Positions 24,250 through 36,300 of a stretch of DNA of 64,000 nucleotides are shown piece by piece. The notes beneath the pieces are model-generated. The model was not told the DNA's origin and made no database searches. It worked only from the letters and a program-made list of their open reading frames with translations. This DNA is from Pomphorhynchus laevis (Eukaryota; Acanthocephala; Palaeacanthocephala; Echinorhynchida; Pomphorhynchidae). The DNA lies in the NCBI GenBank assembly GCA_012934845.2, contig WNNJ02000063.1:62001-126000 (forward strand). Direction: 5' to 3'. Numbering within the stretch: position 1 is the stretch's first letter; the number at the start of each line of letters is the position of its first letter. The translations under genes were made by a program, and so were the position numbers.

Positions 24250-25650
24250 AGTCAAATATCGTTGCCCTACCTTCGCGTCTTACCTATTATTCTTCATTGT
24301 GTATATCTAATCCTGCTTTATCTGACCACTTCCTTGTTACCTGTTCTCCTCCTTTGTTAAAAATCAATGTTCTTGTAAAAATTATCTCGTGTCGTTCTTG
24401 AAAATTCCTCGATCTGTCCCTTCTTCGCTCTCATACCAACCGCTCTCCGTTAATGTATCCATCTTCTATCTATTAATCCCCCAATTACAAAATTCTCGAA
24501 CTACTTGTCTTAGATCAAATCAACAAATATCTCTTCATCGCAGCTCTACCATTATTTTCAATCTGCTTTCCGTTTCAATCATTCTACCGAACTTGATGCC
24601 ATAAACTATTTTCTGATCTACTCTCAACTCGTGACAAAGGACTTTGTAGTGTGGTAATATCGTTCGATCTTTCATCTGCATTCGACATTGTTGATCACAA
24701 AATCCTTATTTCTCGTCTTCGCTATAATTATAACTTCTCTTCGTCTACCTTGAATTGGTTCTCTTCGTATCTCCAATTGATCATTTTATTTTCATCTTAA
24801 TTCAATGTGTTTTAGTTTATCTTCTCTCTTGTAGTGCACCTCAAGGTTCAGTACTTGGCCTCTCTTTACATTTCTTCTTGGAGATTTATCTTTCATAACT
24901 AATATATTCTGCTTTAGAGTAATGCAGTACGGTGATGATATACTTCATTATTCTCACTCATCTCCTCATTACCTAAGCCATTTTTTATATCTTCTTCGAA
25001 TTGCCTTCTTGCTCTATCTGAACCTCAAATTTCTTTGCGCATATCTCTCAATCCTACAAAATCTAATGTGTTATGGGTTTTATCCTCCTCCGTTTCTGTA
25101 TCTCCTCTGTATCTTCAGAACACAATTATCCCTGCTATAGATAAAGTAGTATCTCTAGGTGTTCACTTTGACAATAACCTGCATCTCGATCTTTTCATTC
25201 GTGATAAAACTAGATCTTTAAATATTCTTCTCTGTGATATTCTCCTCGTCAGAAATTCTCTAGACTTTAGTTCTTGCGAACTCAAGTCTAGAGAATATTT
25301 ATTTTCCCGCGTATTGATTACTTATCCTTCTTATTTTCTTAGCATTTTTATCCAATAGCCTTTTCCTTATCTAACAGCATTCTCCTTATCCAAAAGCCTT
25401 ATATTGATTACTTAGCATCCCCTTATTTTCCCGCGTATTCATTACTGTCTTAGCCTCCCCTTATTTTCCTGCGTATTCATTACTGTCTTAGCCTCCTCGT
25501 CTTCTATTCAAAATCATCCCTTAAACCTCTTCAGCGCCTCATTAACATTGCTGTGCGCATCCTCTTTCGACTTCATAAATACGATAATATCTCCTCCTAT
25601 TTATCAAAACTTGGATGGCTAAGTATTGAACATCGCGTTCATTTTTATCT
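24250..25650 (+). mobile_element. Decayed CR1/L2-like LINE
   Basis: In pieces the plus strand reads the end of an endonuclease (NPALSDHF near 24,310-24,335) and reverse transcriptase motif A (VISFDLSSAFDIVDHKIL, 24,655-24,710). Motif B follows (APQGSVLG near 24,836-24,862), then a YGDDI string at motif C (24,930-24,945; family YADD). Next comes ISLNPTKSNVLW plus VVSLGVHFDNNLHLD in another frame (25,035-25,200), and the C-terminal LQRLINIAVRILFRL with LGWLSIEHRVHF (25,530-25,650). Order and spacing are those of CR1/L2-clade pol proteins. Several frame breaks; dead. Confidence 0.82.
25392..25498 (+). repeat. Tandem duplication of about 39 bp
   Basis: CCTTATTTTCCYGCGTATTC followed by ATTACTGTCTTAGCCTCC occurs twice in direct succession, with a third diverged copy just upstream. 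It lies within the LINE remnant. Confidence 0.75.
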
Positions 25651-26260
25651 GCTAGATAATTTATAATATTTAAAATATAATTATAATAATTAATATAAAT
25701 TGTACAAAATCTTATATAATTATTTATTATTTATCATTATTTATCATTATTTTTAATTTATAAATAATATAAAATACGTAGACTCAGTTAGCTGATCTGA
25801 TTTATCTAATATGTAAAGATATCGATATTATTGATAATTGATAATATATAAAATGTAATTATATTAATTAATATTAATTGTGTAAAATCTTAAATAATTA
25901 TTTATTATTTATAATTAATTATCTTTATTTTTAATTTGTTTATAGTATAAAATACGTAAACTCAGTTAGCTGATGTGATTTGTCTTACTGACAAGTTATT
26001 ATTGCCATGTAGATTATGTTCTCCCAGTATGTATAATATATTGGGGAAATATTTGCTATATATAATATTTAATTGTGTTATATTTAATATTCAATATTTA
26101 CTAGTATTAATAATTTTTATTTTTAATTTATATATAGTATAACACATACGTATACTCAGATTTTTGATTTGATTTAGGTAATTTATAAATATATCAATAT
26201 TATCGATAATTTATAATATAAAATATAATTATATAGTAAATCGTTTATTTTTAGAGATAT
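25651..26260 (+). repeat. Tandem AT-rich repeat, unit about 180-200 bp
   Basis: Three successive units, each marked by AAAATACGTAGACTCAGTTA (or a near variant) followed by GCTGATCTGATTTA, at about 25,771, 25,950 and 26,146. Single copies occur at 20,835 and 24,103, and reversed copies at 30,079 and 61,936. This is a dispersed family that is locally tandem, not a simple low-complexity run. Confidence 0.75.
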
Positions 26261-26439
26261 TCTTAATTTAAAGTATATTTTAAATGTTTATTTTAAATAT
26301 ATTTATATTGAATAAATGTTTATTTTAATAAAAATATTATAGGACCATTACAATATTTTCTTTTGCAAAAAAAATATTTTAAATTTTCGAATTTTCCACA
26401 CATTTTAAATAGTTGATAATGATCCATTATTAATAAATA

Positions 26440-26640
26440 ATTATTGGGGCTTGATCAAATATAAGAGGAATTTTTTATTGATATTTCGCTAGCGTCTGTT
26501 AACATATTCAGAATTTACCTAATGTTCTGAAGATGCATTACCTAATTTTCTGTAATTTTCTGAAGATGCTGGCCGAGGTTAGCGAAATATCAATAAAAAT
26601 TTCCTCTTTTCTTTGATCGAGCTTCAATAACTTTAATAAT
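26440..26640. repeat. Foldback with paired hammerhead-like motifs
   Basis: Arms of about 80 bp in inverted orientation. The plus-strand arm has CTGAAGATGCTGGCC, GAGGTTAGCGAAATATC at 26,560-26,591, and the minus-strand arm a matching motif at 26,480-26,511 with GTTA and TAGC as stem II. In both arms GAAA is followed by TATC, that is a palindromic ATAT plus C, as in hammerheads with a minimal stem III. The arms continue with a shared AATAAAAAWTTCCTCTT tail. Confidence 0.65.
26560..26591 (+). ncRNA. Hammerhead-ribozyme-like motif
   Basis: CTGAAGA fits the CUGANGA core. GCTGG and TTAGC pair as stem II with G-U wobbles. GAAA follows, then TATC with C at the expected cleavage position after a palindromic ATAT. 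Minimal stem III hammerheads of this kind are known from Penelope-like elements. Read by eye; no fold was computed. Confidence 0.5.
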
Positions 26641-27605
26641 TCTTCTCTAAAAATTATCATCAGAAAAATATCTAATGATTAGAAAATTGTTCTTCAGCCA
26701 ATATTTTATAAATATACATTTTGGAATTTATTTTATAGTGCCTGACTACGCTTTTAGCGATTTGGTAAGTTCAACGTGCTAAATTTTTTATATTATTTTC
26801 CTTTTATTTTATTTGTCAATACATAAATAGTTGAATAAAAACTATAAGGTGCGGCATACAAATCTTGCCAATCACCTGTCATGTAAGCTCTGCAGCAAGA
26901 ATTCTGTTTAATTATTTGAATTCTATAAAATTATTTTTCGGTGATGCTTTTTCGGATGATATCCACTATCAATGACAGCCTTACATAGTTAGTAATAGTT
27001 AGTAACTGACGATTTTATGAAAATCTCGCTATTGTATTTTGTGTTCACCCAAATTAATTGTATAACGTACAAAGATTGATCATTTTTAACCACAACATAG
27101 TTAATATACACATCATAGGAGTCTAAAAATTATTTTAGTTTTTAGCATTACATTTTTTATAATTACGTTTATAACAAAGCATTTTAGCCAACCTGTTCTG
27201 TCTGGTTTTAATTTATGTGTTATGTTTAAATTAGTTTCCAGATAGCTAAATTATAATAATTCGTTTAACTTATGCATCTGTTCATTTGTAAATTTAAAAT
27301 CTGCGTATAATTTACCAAGGTATTGTATTTAGTAAAATGTGGATGTAAAAAATTAATATTATTAATATTGATTAATTATATAAATAATGTAATTATTATA
27401 AAATTACAATATATACATATTATATATTATATTTGTGAATGGTTTTAGGGCCAAACCCAGCCAAAAAAAACGTTAAAAACGTTTAAGATTTTGTTATCAA
27501 TATTTGCTCCACCAATTGTGGACATCGCTAGGATAAATTGTAAGATGTTTGTAATCAAGAAAGTTTTATATATTATAAATAATATTATTATAAAACTATA
27601 TCAGA
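26641..27605. other. AT-rich stretch without genes
   Basis: No coding frame or repeat partner recognised. Confidence 0.4.
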
Positions 27606-27607
27606 AA

Positions 27608-27872
27608 ATATTTCGCTAAAACTTTTATTAATGGTACAAACAGGAAAGTGTAAACCTGCATGCGTGTTACAACCTTCGTTGAGAAGCTTAACCCGGAATG
27701 CGCCTACCAGACGCTAAGCCCCCAATGGGGCATTTCGACCTTAGTCCACTCATCACTACAGGGTGGTCTCATCTGCATGGCCCGGTAGCTACACAACTTC
27801 GACAGTACTTGATCCTCAGTAAACCTCTGAAACAAATTCGCTCAGCGCACGCTCCTCCACCGGTTACCAACC
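27608..27872. repeat. Unrecognised repeat, first copy of a pair
   Basis: A less AT-rich segment that recurs 471 bases downstream. Shared blocks in order are CTAAAACTTTTATT near the start, CCCCAATG.GGCATTTCGACCTTA, TGGTGGT, then GGCCCGGTAGCTACACAACT and ATGATCCT-like ATCCTCAGTAAAC, and at the end ATTCGCTCA...GC.CCTCC. The plus-strand frame here (27,698-27,973, 91 aa) is not conserved in the second copy, so coding is unlikely. On the minus strand GGTCGAAATGCC resembles a Pol III B box and also a hammerhead GAAA site; neither reading is secure. Confidence 0.7.
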
Positions 27873-28078
27873 AGCCTTATATCTGGTATATGGTTTGCGT
27901 AAGCATTGGCTTTACAGGACAGCACGTGTGCTATCGCTCCTTCAACAGATTACTAAGGTTGCTAAACAGATAACTAAAGGTTCCACCTCATACACTATAA
28001 AATATTCGCTTCAATGCACAATTGAAAGTGCACATTGATATATGAATACAACTACTGGTGACGCTCTATTAATCAGAA

Positions 28079-28345
28079 AGAATTTTACTAAAACTTTTAT
28101 TTACAAACATAAACGGAAAAAGGCTAAAAGCTGTAATGCTTTTTAAAACTTCTTCGGGAATCTTAACTCGGAATGAGCCGTACTACCACAGACGCATATC
28201 CCCAATGTGGCATTTCGACCTTAATCTGCTCATTACTACATGGTGGTATAATCAGTGTGGCCCTGTAGCTACACAACTTCGACATTACATGATCCTTAGT
28301 AAACTTATAAAACATATTCGCTCATCGCATGCTCCTCCTTGTGGT
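28079..28345. repeat. Unrecognised repeat, second copy of a pair
   Basis: Second copy of the 27,608-27,872 segment in the same orientation, diverged by substitutions and small indels. The best conserved part is the centre (GGCATTTCGACCTTA and GTAGCTACACAACTTCGACA), as expected if it is structured or functional rather than protein-coding. Confidence 0.7.
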
Positions 28346-30060
28346 AGGTACATTGCCGGTGTTTGAAATAATATTTCATAATATTATGTAAGTCAGTATT
28401 AGTGAAATGATATTAATCATATTCACAGCAAACGTTGTAATGACAGATGATACAAGAAATGTAACGTAATCACACTTCTTGAAAAGTACATTACCCACAT
28501 TTGTTCTTAAAGTGATACAAAACATTGGAAGCAATACCCAACTGGGTTTCAAGCAAAAATTGAAAGCATAATTAGAGATACAAATATGCAATATTGGTAT
28601 ATTAAAATATACCTTTATAAAAATATTTACAATTTTCCGTATCTTTAGAATTAGGATTATATCATTAATCTTTAGATAACCTAACGTAACTGTTAAAAGC
28701 TGATAATTGACAATCATAAGTAAAATGTTAATCATATTGAAGGTAATGTAATAATATAATATTGAACATGTTAACTATAAATTATAACATTTTATATTTT
28801 GCATAGAAAAAGCGATATTTTGATGTATATAAAGATTATATAAATATTATTTATAAAGATTACGAAATCCATTAATAAAGGCTATGCAATTTTAAATTAC
28901 TATAAAATTACGTAAACTATGAAAATCTAGATATACTTTAGCTTTTTATTTGGGTTACGACAACATTGGGGAATGTAAAAATAGTAAAAACGATTGTCGT
29001 CATTAAAACCACGTTTTTTCTCACATTCTTGTTGTATTATTTTGTTTCATATCATTACATTGACAACCTGTGTGTAGATGTAGTATAGGCTATTGTTGAA
29101 AAATATTGCTTATTTTTTTCTTAAATGAAACAATCAAACAGGTAGGAAACACAAATATGAAAATATATTCCGGATTACTTTTTATTCAAAGTATATGAAA
29201 CACACTTACACGTCAGCTAACGATCCCATATAGCTATAAAATTATTTTCGAGATGTTAAATTCAGTTCTTGTATATGATTGTGAATATTGCGTTATAAAA
29301 CTTTTGAAGAATTCGCTGAAAATATGCGCCATTGTCTTAATAAAACAATTAAGTTACTAACTTAAAGCGCTACATCCCATGTTGCGATTAAGGAAATTTG
29401 GTAAGCTATCGTGATATTTACTTTTGCGTTTACTAGACAAATCTAATATTTGTACTTTTGCTATTTAGATTGAGCCCTAACTAAGAAAGGTTAGGATTCG
29501 AGCGCTTACTTTTGTAGTGAGGGCTTAATTCGGTAAGGATTTGAGCATTTACTCAAGACTAAAGCATTTATTAAATACTATAATAAAATAAAGTCTCCAG
29601 TAAAGGCCTCACTAAACTCTTTAGTACTCGTTCATGAAATGGTTCGATAAATTAATGTTCTTGCTTGATACAGTGACTAAGTCATATGACTTGGTTAAAT
29701 AACCTGGTATATATAGTCTGATTAATTAGTTAAACGTCCAGCTACAAATAGTTTAATGGTAAAGTACAAAAGTGCATACATGCTTTCTAAAATAATTTTT
29801 GTCAATAACTAAGTCCACATTTGTATTATTTCTATACTTTTTCTGATGTCATTTTTGTGCCATCGTATACACAGCTAGTATATTATGCGATTTGTTGTCG
29901 ATCGGTATGATGTGATATTTATTATACGTCCAGTAAAATGCCGGCTTTGCAGATCGTGGATATCTTTATTTAAAAATTAATCGCCGCCATTTAATTGTTA
30001 CTAATGCTGAGATGACTGTTTGATGCTAAACATTTAGTTGTAGACAATTATAATTTTCAA
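28346..30060. other. AT-rich intergenic stretch
   Basis: The minus-strand open stretch 28,376-28,735 (119 aa) is I/L/N/V-rich, matches no family that I recognise and is probably compositional. The rest is AT-rich without recognisable genes. Confidence 0.4.
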
Positions 30061-30250
30061 AGTTTATAATTTATAATTCAGATCAGCTTACTGAGTATAT
30101 GCATTTTATATTATTGATAAATTAAAAATGATGCTAAATAAAATTTAAATAATTTAATAATCAATAATTAAATAATTGTAAATAATTATAAATAAGAAAT
30201 AATTTTTATATAATTTTTATCAAGTTTAATAATAATTTAATTAAATTAAT
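30060..30250 (-). repeat. Reversed copy of the ACTCAGTTAGCTGATCTGAT repeat
   Basis: ATTCAGATCAGCTTACTGAG at 30,077-30,096 starts a reversed unit of the family at 25.65-26.26 kb, followed by its AT-rich tail. The tail breaks off at about 30,250 where the reverse transcriptase element begins. The hairpin module that follows this unit elsewhere (62.1 kb) is found on the far side at 32.4 kb. Confidence 0.6.
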
Positions 30251-32300
30251 TTATAATTTATATCTTGAGAACAACTCAAGCCATACGTTCCTAGCCTGTC
30301 AACGACGGCACCGCCACGGCACGTGTGGGATTGGCATATTGGCGCTCCTAATCGTAAGGTGATTGCCACTCTTAAGACTTTGTGAGCAAAGTTCCAATCG
30401 TGGGCCTTGGAACTGCCTGTAGGAAAGGAATGCTCCAGCAGCGGGTGCCTTAACACTGATTAGGCGGGCTGTAGTAATTACATCGGTAGCACTTGCCGCG
30501 AGCTCGAGCGCACTCACCTCGAATAAAGGGGTGCTCCATTCGTTTTGCGTGGTTCCCAAAGTAGGCAAATGCTCGGCGTATAAGGCGTCAATTGGATAGA
30601 AACAATCATTTAATTGTTCTCGTCGGAAGCCAGAGCTCTTTCTTTTACTAGTTAAGTGCCCATGTTCAAGGTTATCGTGAAAATCTTTCGCTCCGGACAG
30701 CAATGAGTCTTGAAGTTCTGTAAGGAGAAGATCAAGGACGACCGATAGCGATGTCAGGTAAGACGATAAATAAGCTGGTGTGGAAGTGAGTGTTACACTT
30801 GAAATGCATAGACCCCCCGTGAGTTATCGGCAAGGTGGCTTGTTGCCAGCTAGATGATGATAATTTCACGTTAAGTACTTTCTCAAGTTGGTCCCTCAGA
30901 GCAGCATTATAATCCTGGAGAGCACTGCTTTGGTAGCATGACGTGGATCTGAGTGTGTACATAAGTTTCGGGGCGCTGAGAAAATTCTGGATCAAGAAAA
31001 ATACAAGGTGTGTGTTGAGTCCAGCCATGCGGCTACCCATCAATTTTAGTTGCGATATCTTGTCAAGTAGTACCTTATCAGCGCCTTCTGAGCTGGCTAA
31101 AGCGGCCCTCAGTAGAGTGGCATCAGCCGGCTCAACGTGCTTTATATCTGGGAGAATTGTGCGTATTCTTGAAAGCGCGGTTGGTGAGTGTGAAACAAAT
31201 TCGCATTCCGTTTTGTTTAGATATAGCCTAAATTCAGGCCGAGTTAGGTTAGTAGTTCGATATCGTGGCATATGACTTCCGTGCTACCTTCGATAACGCC
31301 GTCGTCGAGATACCAAACATTAAAACTGGAAGTGAGAATCGTGGGCAGTGGATTGATGGCTAGGCAGAATAATAGCGGCCCGAGAGGATCGCCTTGTTGA
31401 ACTATTTCTTGTGATTCGATCGTGTGATCCTCGTATTGCAGGAAACTTACGCCGGAGTAGCAACAATGAACGAAACAGGACAACGCGGGAAAGCGCTTTG
31501 TCGTTTCTGTCAGCACAGTTGTTCGACTAACATTGTTGAAGGTATTAGTAAAATCTATCTTTAGCAGGTCTTCCTCGCACAATATTCCCTCAGAAGGGAA
31601 CAAGCGTGTGGCGTGCACTGCCGCTTAACAACCTGACTTTACTCTAACGCCAATATGATAAGGCTTCAGAAATGTGGAAGGTTCATTTCGAATCAGTAAC
31701 GAGGCAGTCTTTGTCACCAACCGACGGAGTGTATTGCCAATTGGGATGGGACGAAGCCCTTCATCTTGCTTGTTGAAACTCAGTAGAGTGGCGCCAAATA
31801 AATACTGCTGAACTGTTTTTGGTACATTTCCTTTGATGACGATATTGATGAAATCTGTTAATTGTGTGCCAGTCCTGTGTCTTTCCACGTCTCTCCTGTG
31901 TCGACTAGGTCTTAAAGGTGACGTGGGCGAAGTCCGTCAAAACCTTCCGCCTTTCACTTAGGAAATGAGTGCATCGCTGCGATAACGTAATCTGGAGTTG
32001 CTATAATCGCTTCTGGGGAGATCTGTTGAATGTATACCAGATTGAATATTAGTGTTCCTCTGTGGATGTTTAAGGCGCAAAACTGAGCATTTTCGCGGGA
32101 TAAAAAGTGGCGAGCTTTTCGTCACTTGAAGCAATTCTAGTAGCCCCTCTAATGTCCCCGTCTTCGACCTTCCTTGTTGTCATCTTCGCCACCTCCTTAA
32201 TGGATCTTGACGATGTTCCCACGATACTCGAGACGTTGTTATTCCTTGTCTTCCATTTACCTAGTCTTCCGTTGTTCACTATATTGACTTTTTAATTGCC
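30250..32300 (-). mobile_element. Decayed reverse transcriptase element of the YLDDG type
   Basis: Less AT-rich block with minus-strand frames in this order: GDIRGATRIASSDEKLA (near 32,130-32,180), LRPIPIGNTLRRLVTKTAS (31,690-31,750), LKIDFTNTFNNVSR (motif A, near 31,530-31,575), QQGDPLGPLLFCLAI (motif B, near 31,355-31,400) and VWYLDDGVIEGS (motif C, near 31,275-31,310). A helical region of about 180 residues (30,732-31,271) follows, then a C-terminal Cys/His block [11 protein letters not shown]...[12 protein letters not shown] (30,275-30,360). The same ordered blocks occur in proteins annotated only as reverse transcriptase in many invertebrates; I cannot assign a clade. It is broken at several places. 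Confidence 0.8.
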
Positions 32301-32535
32301 ATTATTATTGGTTTTTCTAATTATCTTGTTTATTTATTATTTTTAATGATAATGGCTTTCTTCAAAATCATTTAAATAATTTAATTGACAGATAAATAAC
32401 ATACGATGTATCAGAATAAGGATTACAGGCCATTAAGAGGAATGTCATGTTATCACGTTTCAATCCCTTATTTCTCGATTCAACATAGCAGCGGAGTCAA
32501 ATGCATGTTAATGACTTATTTCATCTTATAAAATA
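32300..32535. repeat. Hairpin module repeat, copy 2, with flank
   Basis: GATGTATCAGAATAAGG, TGTCATGTTATCACGTTTCA and AACATAGCAGCGG at 32,400-32,500 match copy 1 in reverse and copy 3 directly. The sequence to its left joins the AT-rich tail interrupted by the reverse transcriptase element. Confidence 0.65.
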
Positions 32536-32539
32536 TGAT

Positions 32540-33060
32540 TATCTAGTTTATCTTATTGTAATTTAAAGCATATTGTATATTATCCACCCATAGAAATTTT
32601 CCGCTAATGATTTTAAATTTAGTTTTAATATTATTGTGTTGATTTATATATTTTACTATTTTCTGCTTAATGTTATTTTTATAGTAACCTAGTTTAAAAT
32701 ATGCATCTATTAAATTATTAAAATGATTTTGAAGAAAGCCAATATCATTACATATTGTTGCAATTCTTAAAATTTCATTATTTAATGTATTATATTTTAA
32801 ATTATATGGTATGCATGAATGGCCATGCAAAAATATGTTTCTTGTAAATATATCTTTTATATCTTTTCTTGTAAAAATCTTTTATTTTATGTTTTGCCCA
32901 TAAAGCATTTGTTCTTTAATTTATTTTAATAATATTTTGTTAATTTATGTATTTTACTATTTTCTGTTTGATTTTATTTTTATAGTAACATAGTTTAAAA
33001 TATACATCTATTAAATTATTTAAATGATTTCGAAGTTAACCAATATCATTCAAAATGATA
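32540..33060 (-). mobile_element. Penelope-like fragment, post-catalytic region, copy P5
   Basis: The minus-strand 95-residue stretch 32,543-32,830 contains CIPYNLKYNTLNNEILRIAT and FNNLIDAYFKLGYYKNNI. This is the pattern that follows the catalytic DD motif in Penelope-like reverse transcriptases (LK...EI.RI then F...GY). A second, partial and diverged copy lies at 32,925-33,060. Broken. Confidence 0.65.
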
Positions 33061-33379
33061 AATAAAAAAGATAAATGAATCGTATTAATTTCATAAGTAG
33101 TAGTCCATAAATCCTCTATGTATTAAGTCCATAAGTAGTAAATCATGTCATTGAAATGGCCCACTATGTTAAGTCAATAACGTAAATCTTTGAAACAAGC
33201 TATTGGATATCGAGATTAGACCAAGCTAATATAGTACTATATTTGCGGATTCATAATTATTAACGAGTACTAACGAATTTAGTTTACTTCTCTAAGTAAA
33301 CACTAATAAGTTAATAAAGTCATCCCATTAGTCATCAAACGGCGTTTTCTTAGCCAATAGAGAAATTTGGCCTTACCAG
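33061..33379. other. AT-rich gap
   Basis: Contains a degraded direct repeat (TAAGTAGTAGTCCATAAA and TAAGTCCATAAGTAGTAAA, 33,096-33,143). No gene. Confidence 0.4.
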
Positions 33380-36300
33380 CAAGCACCAGCACGACGACTT
33401 ACGATTGAACCATTCAAGATCTTCCAACACACTCGAAATGAGGAACTTCACAGATCTTAATATTTGCTCTGGGGGACGTCTTCTAGAAATGAAGTATAAT
33501 CCCGAGATTGATCAGGTGCACCAAAGGCGCTCCTGAGCAATCATCTTAATGACAGATATTGGGCTCGTTTAAGGGCCTACTTAGCTCTCTTAGGACACTC
33601 TTAAATCTATTCAAGTCTGATTCTGCAGATCATTTTTCGGTGATGATGAACCTTAGGTATCTTACTCGATGATTAAATACTGGCAGTAATTGATTATTCA
33701 GAATAGAAGAGAAAGAAGACAGTGCTAGTCTCTTAAGCTATTTCTTTGTTGCAGAGGCGCCATGAAAAACAACCACCTGTCATTTAGAGGAGGGGTAACT
33801 GATCTTTTAATCTTATGAAGAAACGACTGATGTCCGAAACTACATATTTGCAGCTGCATTGAGAAAACAGGGCAGCGGCATCATCAACGTATATCACTAG
33901 ATGTCGATTACGTTTAACGGGTTTGAGTAAAACAATGGAGGCAGCAAGAAATAAGACGGCTAAAAGTAGATAGCCTTGAGGAACACCTGTAATTGGGTAA
34001 AACTCACGTGCATCTTCGTAAAATAATCGCTTAGTGTACAGAAAAATGTCTATTCTGCTAACAATTCTCGCAGGCAACCCGAGGGATCTGAGAGAGAAGA
34101 TTACAAATGGAATGGAGATACGGTTAAAAACAGCAGAAAAATCGAGAAACACAGCTAAAACAAGCTGATGAATGTTGTGTTGACAAAACCAACACATTTC
34201 ACCTATTGCTGGATTGACCGAAAGACTTTTTACAAACCCATGAAAACCTGGTGAAATTAAATTTCGCATACAGAGATGGTCCCGGATTTTATGCGCAAGC
34301 GCTTTTTCGTAAATGAAGATAAAGGAGTTTTGATACGAAATGAACCGCATATCTTTAGGACATTGATTGATTTTTCTTTGGTAAACATATTTGGGTTCTG
34401 AAGGTTCCTGGTAGTTGCTCCCAGGAGTTTAGGATATCTGTGACAGATAAATCCATGCTCCTCAAGTTATCCTAATGAGGGATTAGTTTGAGAGTTTGAG
34501 TGACTATAATTGTGTAGGGTTAGTGACTTTTCCAAAACTTTATCAATGTAATTGTTACCAATCTTACCCAATGCTCACTCCCTCCAGCAGACAAATTTTT
34601 TCTTTTTAAATATCTTCCAAAAGAAAGATAGAGTGCTTAATACGAGCTATGCTCGCCTTTTCGCTGCTCAGCTGGAGCCTATATCTAGAAATCCAATATT
34701 CATTTGAGAGCTTGTATCAGGAAAATAGAAAGATTGTAGATACGTAACATTTTTGCTAGAACCTTGAGTTTTGAAAATGCGACGTTTATTGGTATTCGGA
34801 AGGATCCCGGTAGCTTGCGAAGAGAGGTAGGAATTAAATCAGGTCAGATTCGCATTACCTACAACATGGAAGACTTCAATAGCCTTCTGGAAAAAACAAC
34901 TCTGATTGGATAAAATTTGAACTTTGTACTCAGCAGCGTATCTTAATCTAGACGCAAACGAAGTAGGACATGCGACGTGGACAGTTGTTGGCGCGTTTAA
35001 TACATAAGGGCTTAAGCAGCCACTTCATAGAAAGCAATAGAATATCGAGGAGATAATTAGTTGGTTGCAATGATAGTAAAGGTGTGGTAGTTTTTAAGAT
35101 ATTCGTTTCTGACTCTACGGAGTACTGCGTTAATTCAACGACCAGTTCTGTCGTTGAAATCACCAAGACTCATTTCATAGTATAAGGAATGATCTTAACG
35201 AGCTTTTAACTAAATAACAAGACATTGAGAATAATAGAAGTTAAGTGGGACTATATACAGAGTAAAGTTAGCGATTATTTGCGTTGGTTCAAATCAAGTA
35301 ATATTTTGTAGTTACTAGATCGATTTAGTTTCCTGAAAGACTGTTACATCTGCATTTCAACCAGATAGAAAACGAAAAGCAGAGGCGCATACTGAATTCC
35401 ACTACCGGTCCGGTAGAGGATATGTTGCCCTTACCATTACCGGATCCAGCAGCAAGACCATCATTTTCATCTGGCATAGTAGGAGTATATTTATTTGCTG
35501 ATGTAGGCTTTACCCATTGCTTTCCGTTTTTTGTAGTTTTGTTGAATAAAGGTTGCCAACGATATCCTGTTAGAAATAGGAACTTCAGATGATGATGCAT
35601 TTGGATGAGAATCGACACAATAGTTTTATTACAATTGATTCAATTTGAATCATTATCTGTGGGTTCTTTATGTCAATTATTTAAATAATCTCAACATGAT
35701 TTAATTCTGCTTGGCGTTTACAAGCAGCGCTTCTAAACGAATCAGGCTTCGGGTCCTGTTGAGTGTTTGGCTCTGTAATTTTTAAAAAGAACCAATTTAT
35801 TTTACCATGCAGAATGCTCTCTATGACAGTTTGGGCATACTGTAGACATATTACATGGTAGATCACCATGGTCATTTTTAGCACATGTACCACATCTATG
35901 AGGATCAGTGCATATGGACCCTCAGTGTCCCCAAATCCTTCTACCGTTATAATGTGGGAAATTAAATCGTCGGTGCCAATATGAGGAAATTCCAGATTGC
36001 ATCCCAAGAATGGTTTGGAGGTGATATTAGCAAGAATTTTAGCGTTCTCTTCCAAAGTATTGCCGAACGCAACCTGAATATTCGGTCATCTATATGATGC
36101 ATCTAATATTGAAATTTCGTATATTTCTTCCAAATCTTTAAGATTTGTTTCAGGTAGGTCAGGAATTATATTTTGTATTTTAATCGATGCTTCAATGGGC
36201 TTGAAAGTGATAGTCCAGTGTTTAAACAGCTTTTCATTAAAGTTGGACAAGTATTGAACAGCCGTATCGTGAGTTACAAATGAAATTCTGTATTTTTTGT

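Noticed and set aside
28376-28735. 119-codon hydrophobic open stretch on the minus strand
   Set aside because: Looks like a membrane protein only because of AT-rich codons; irregular hydrophobicity and no recognisable motif.
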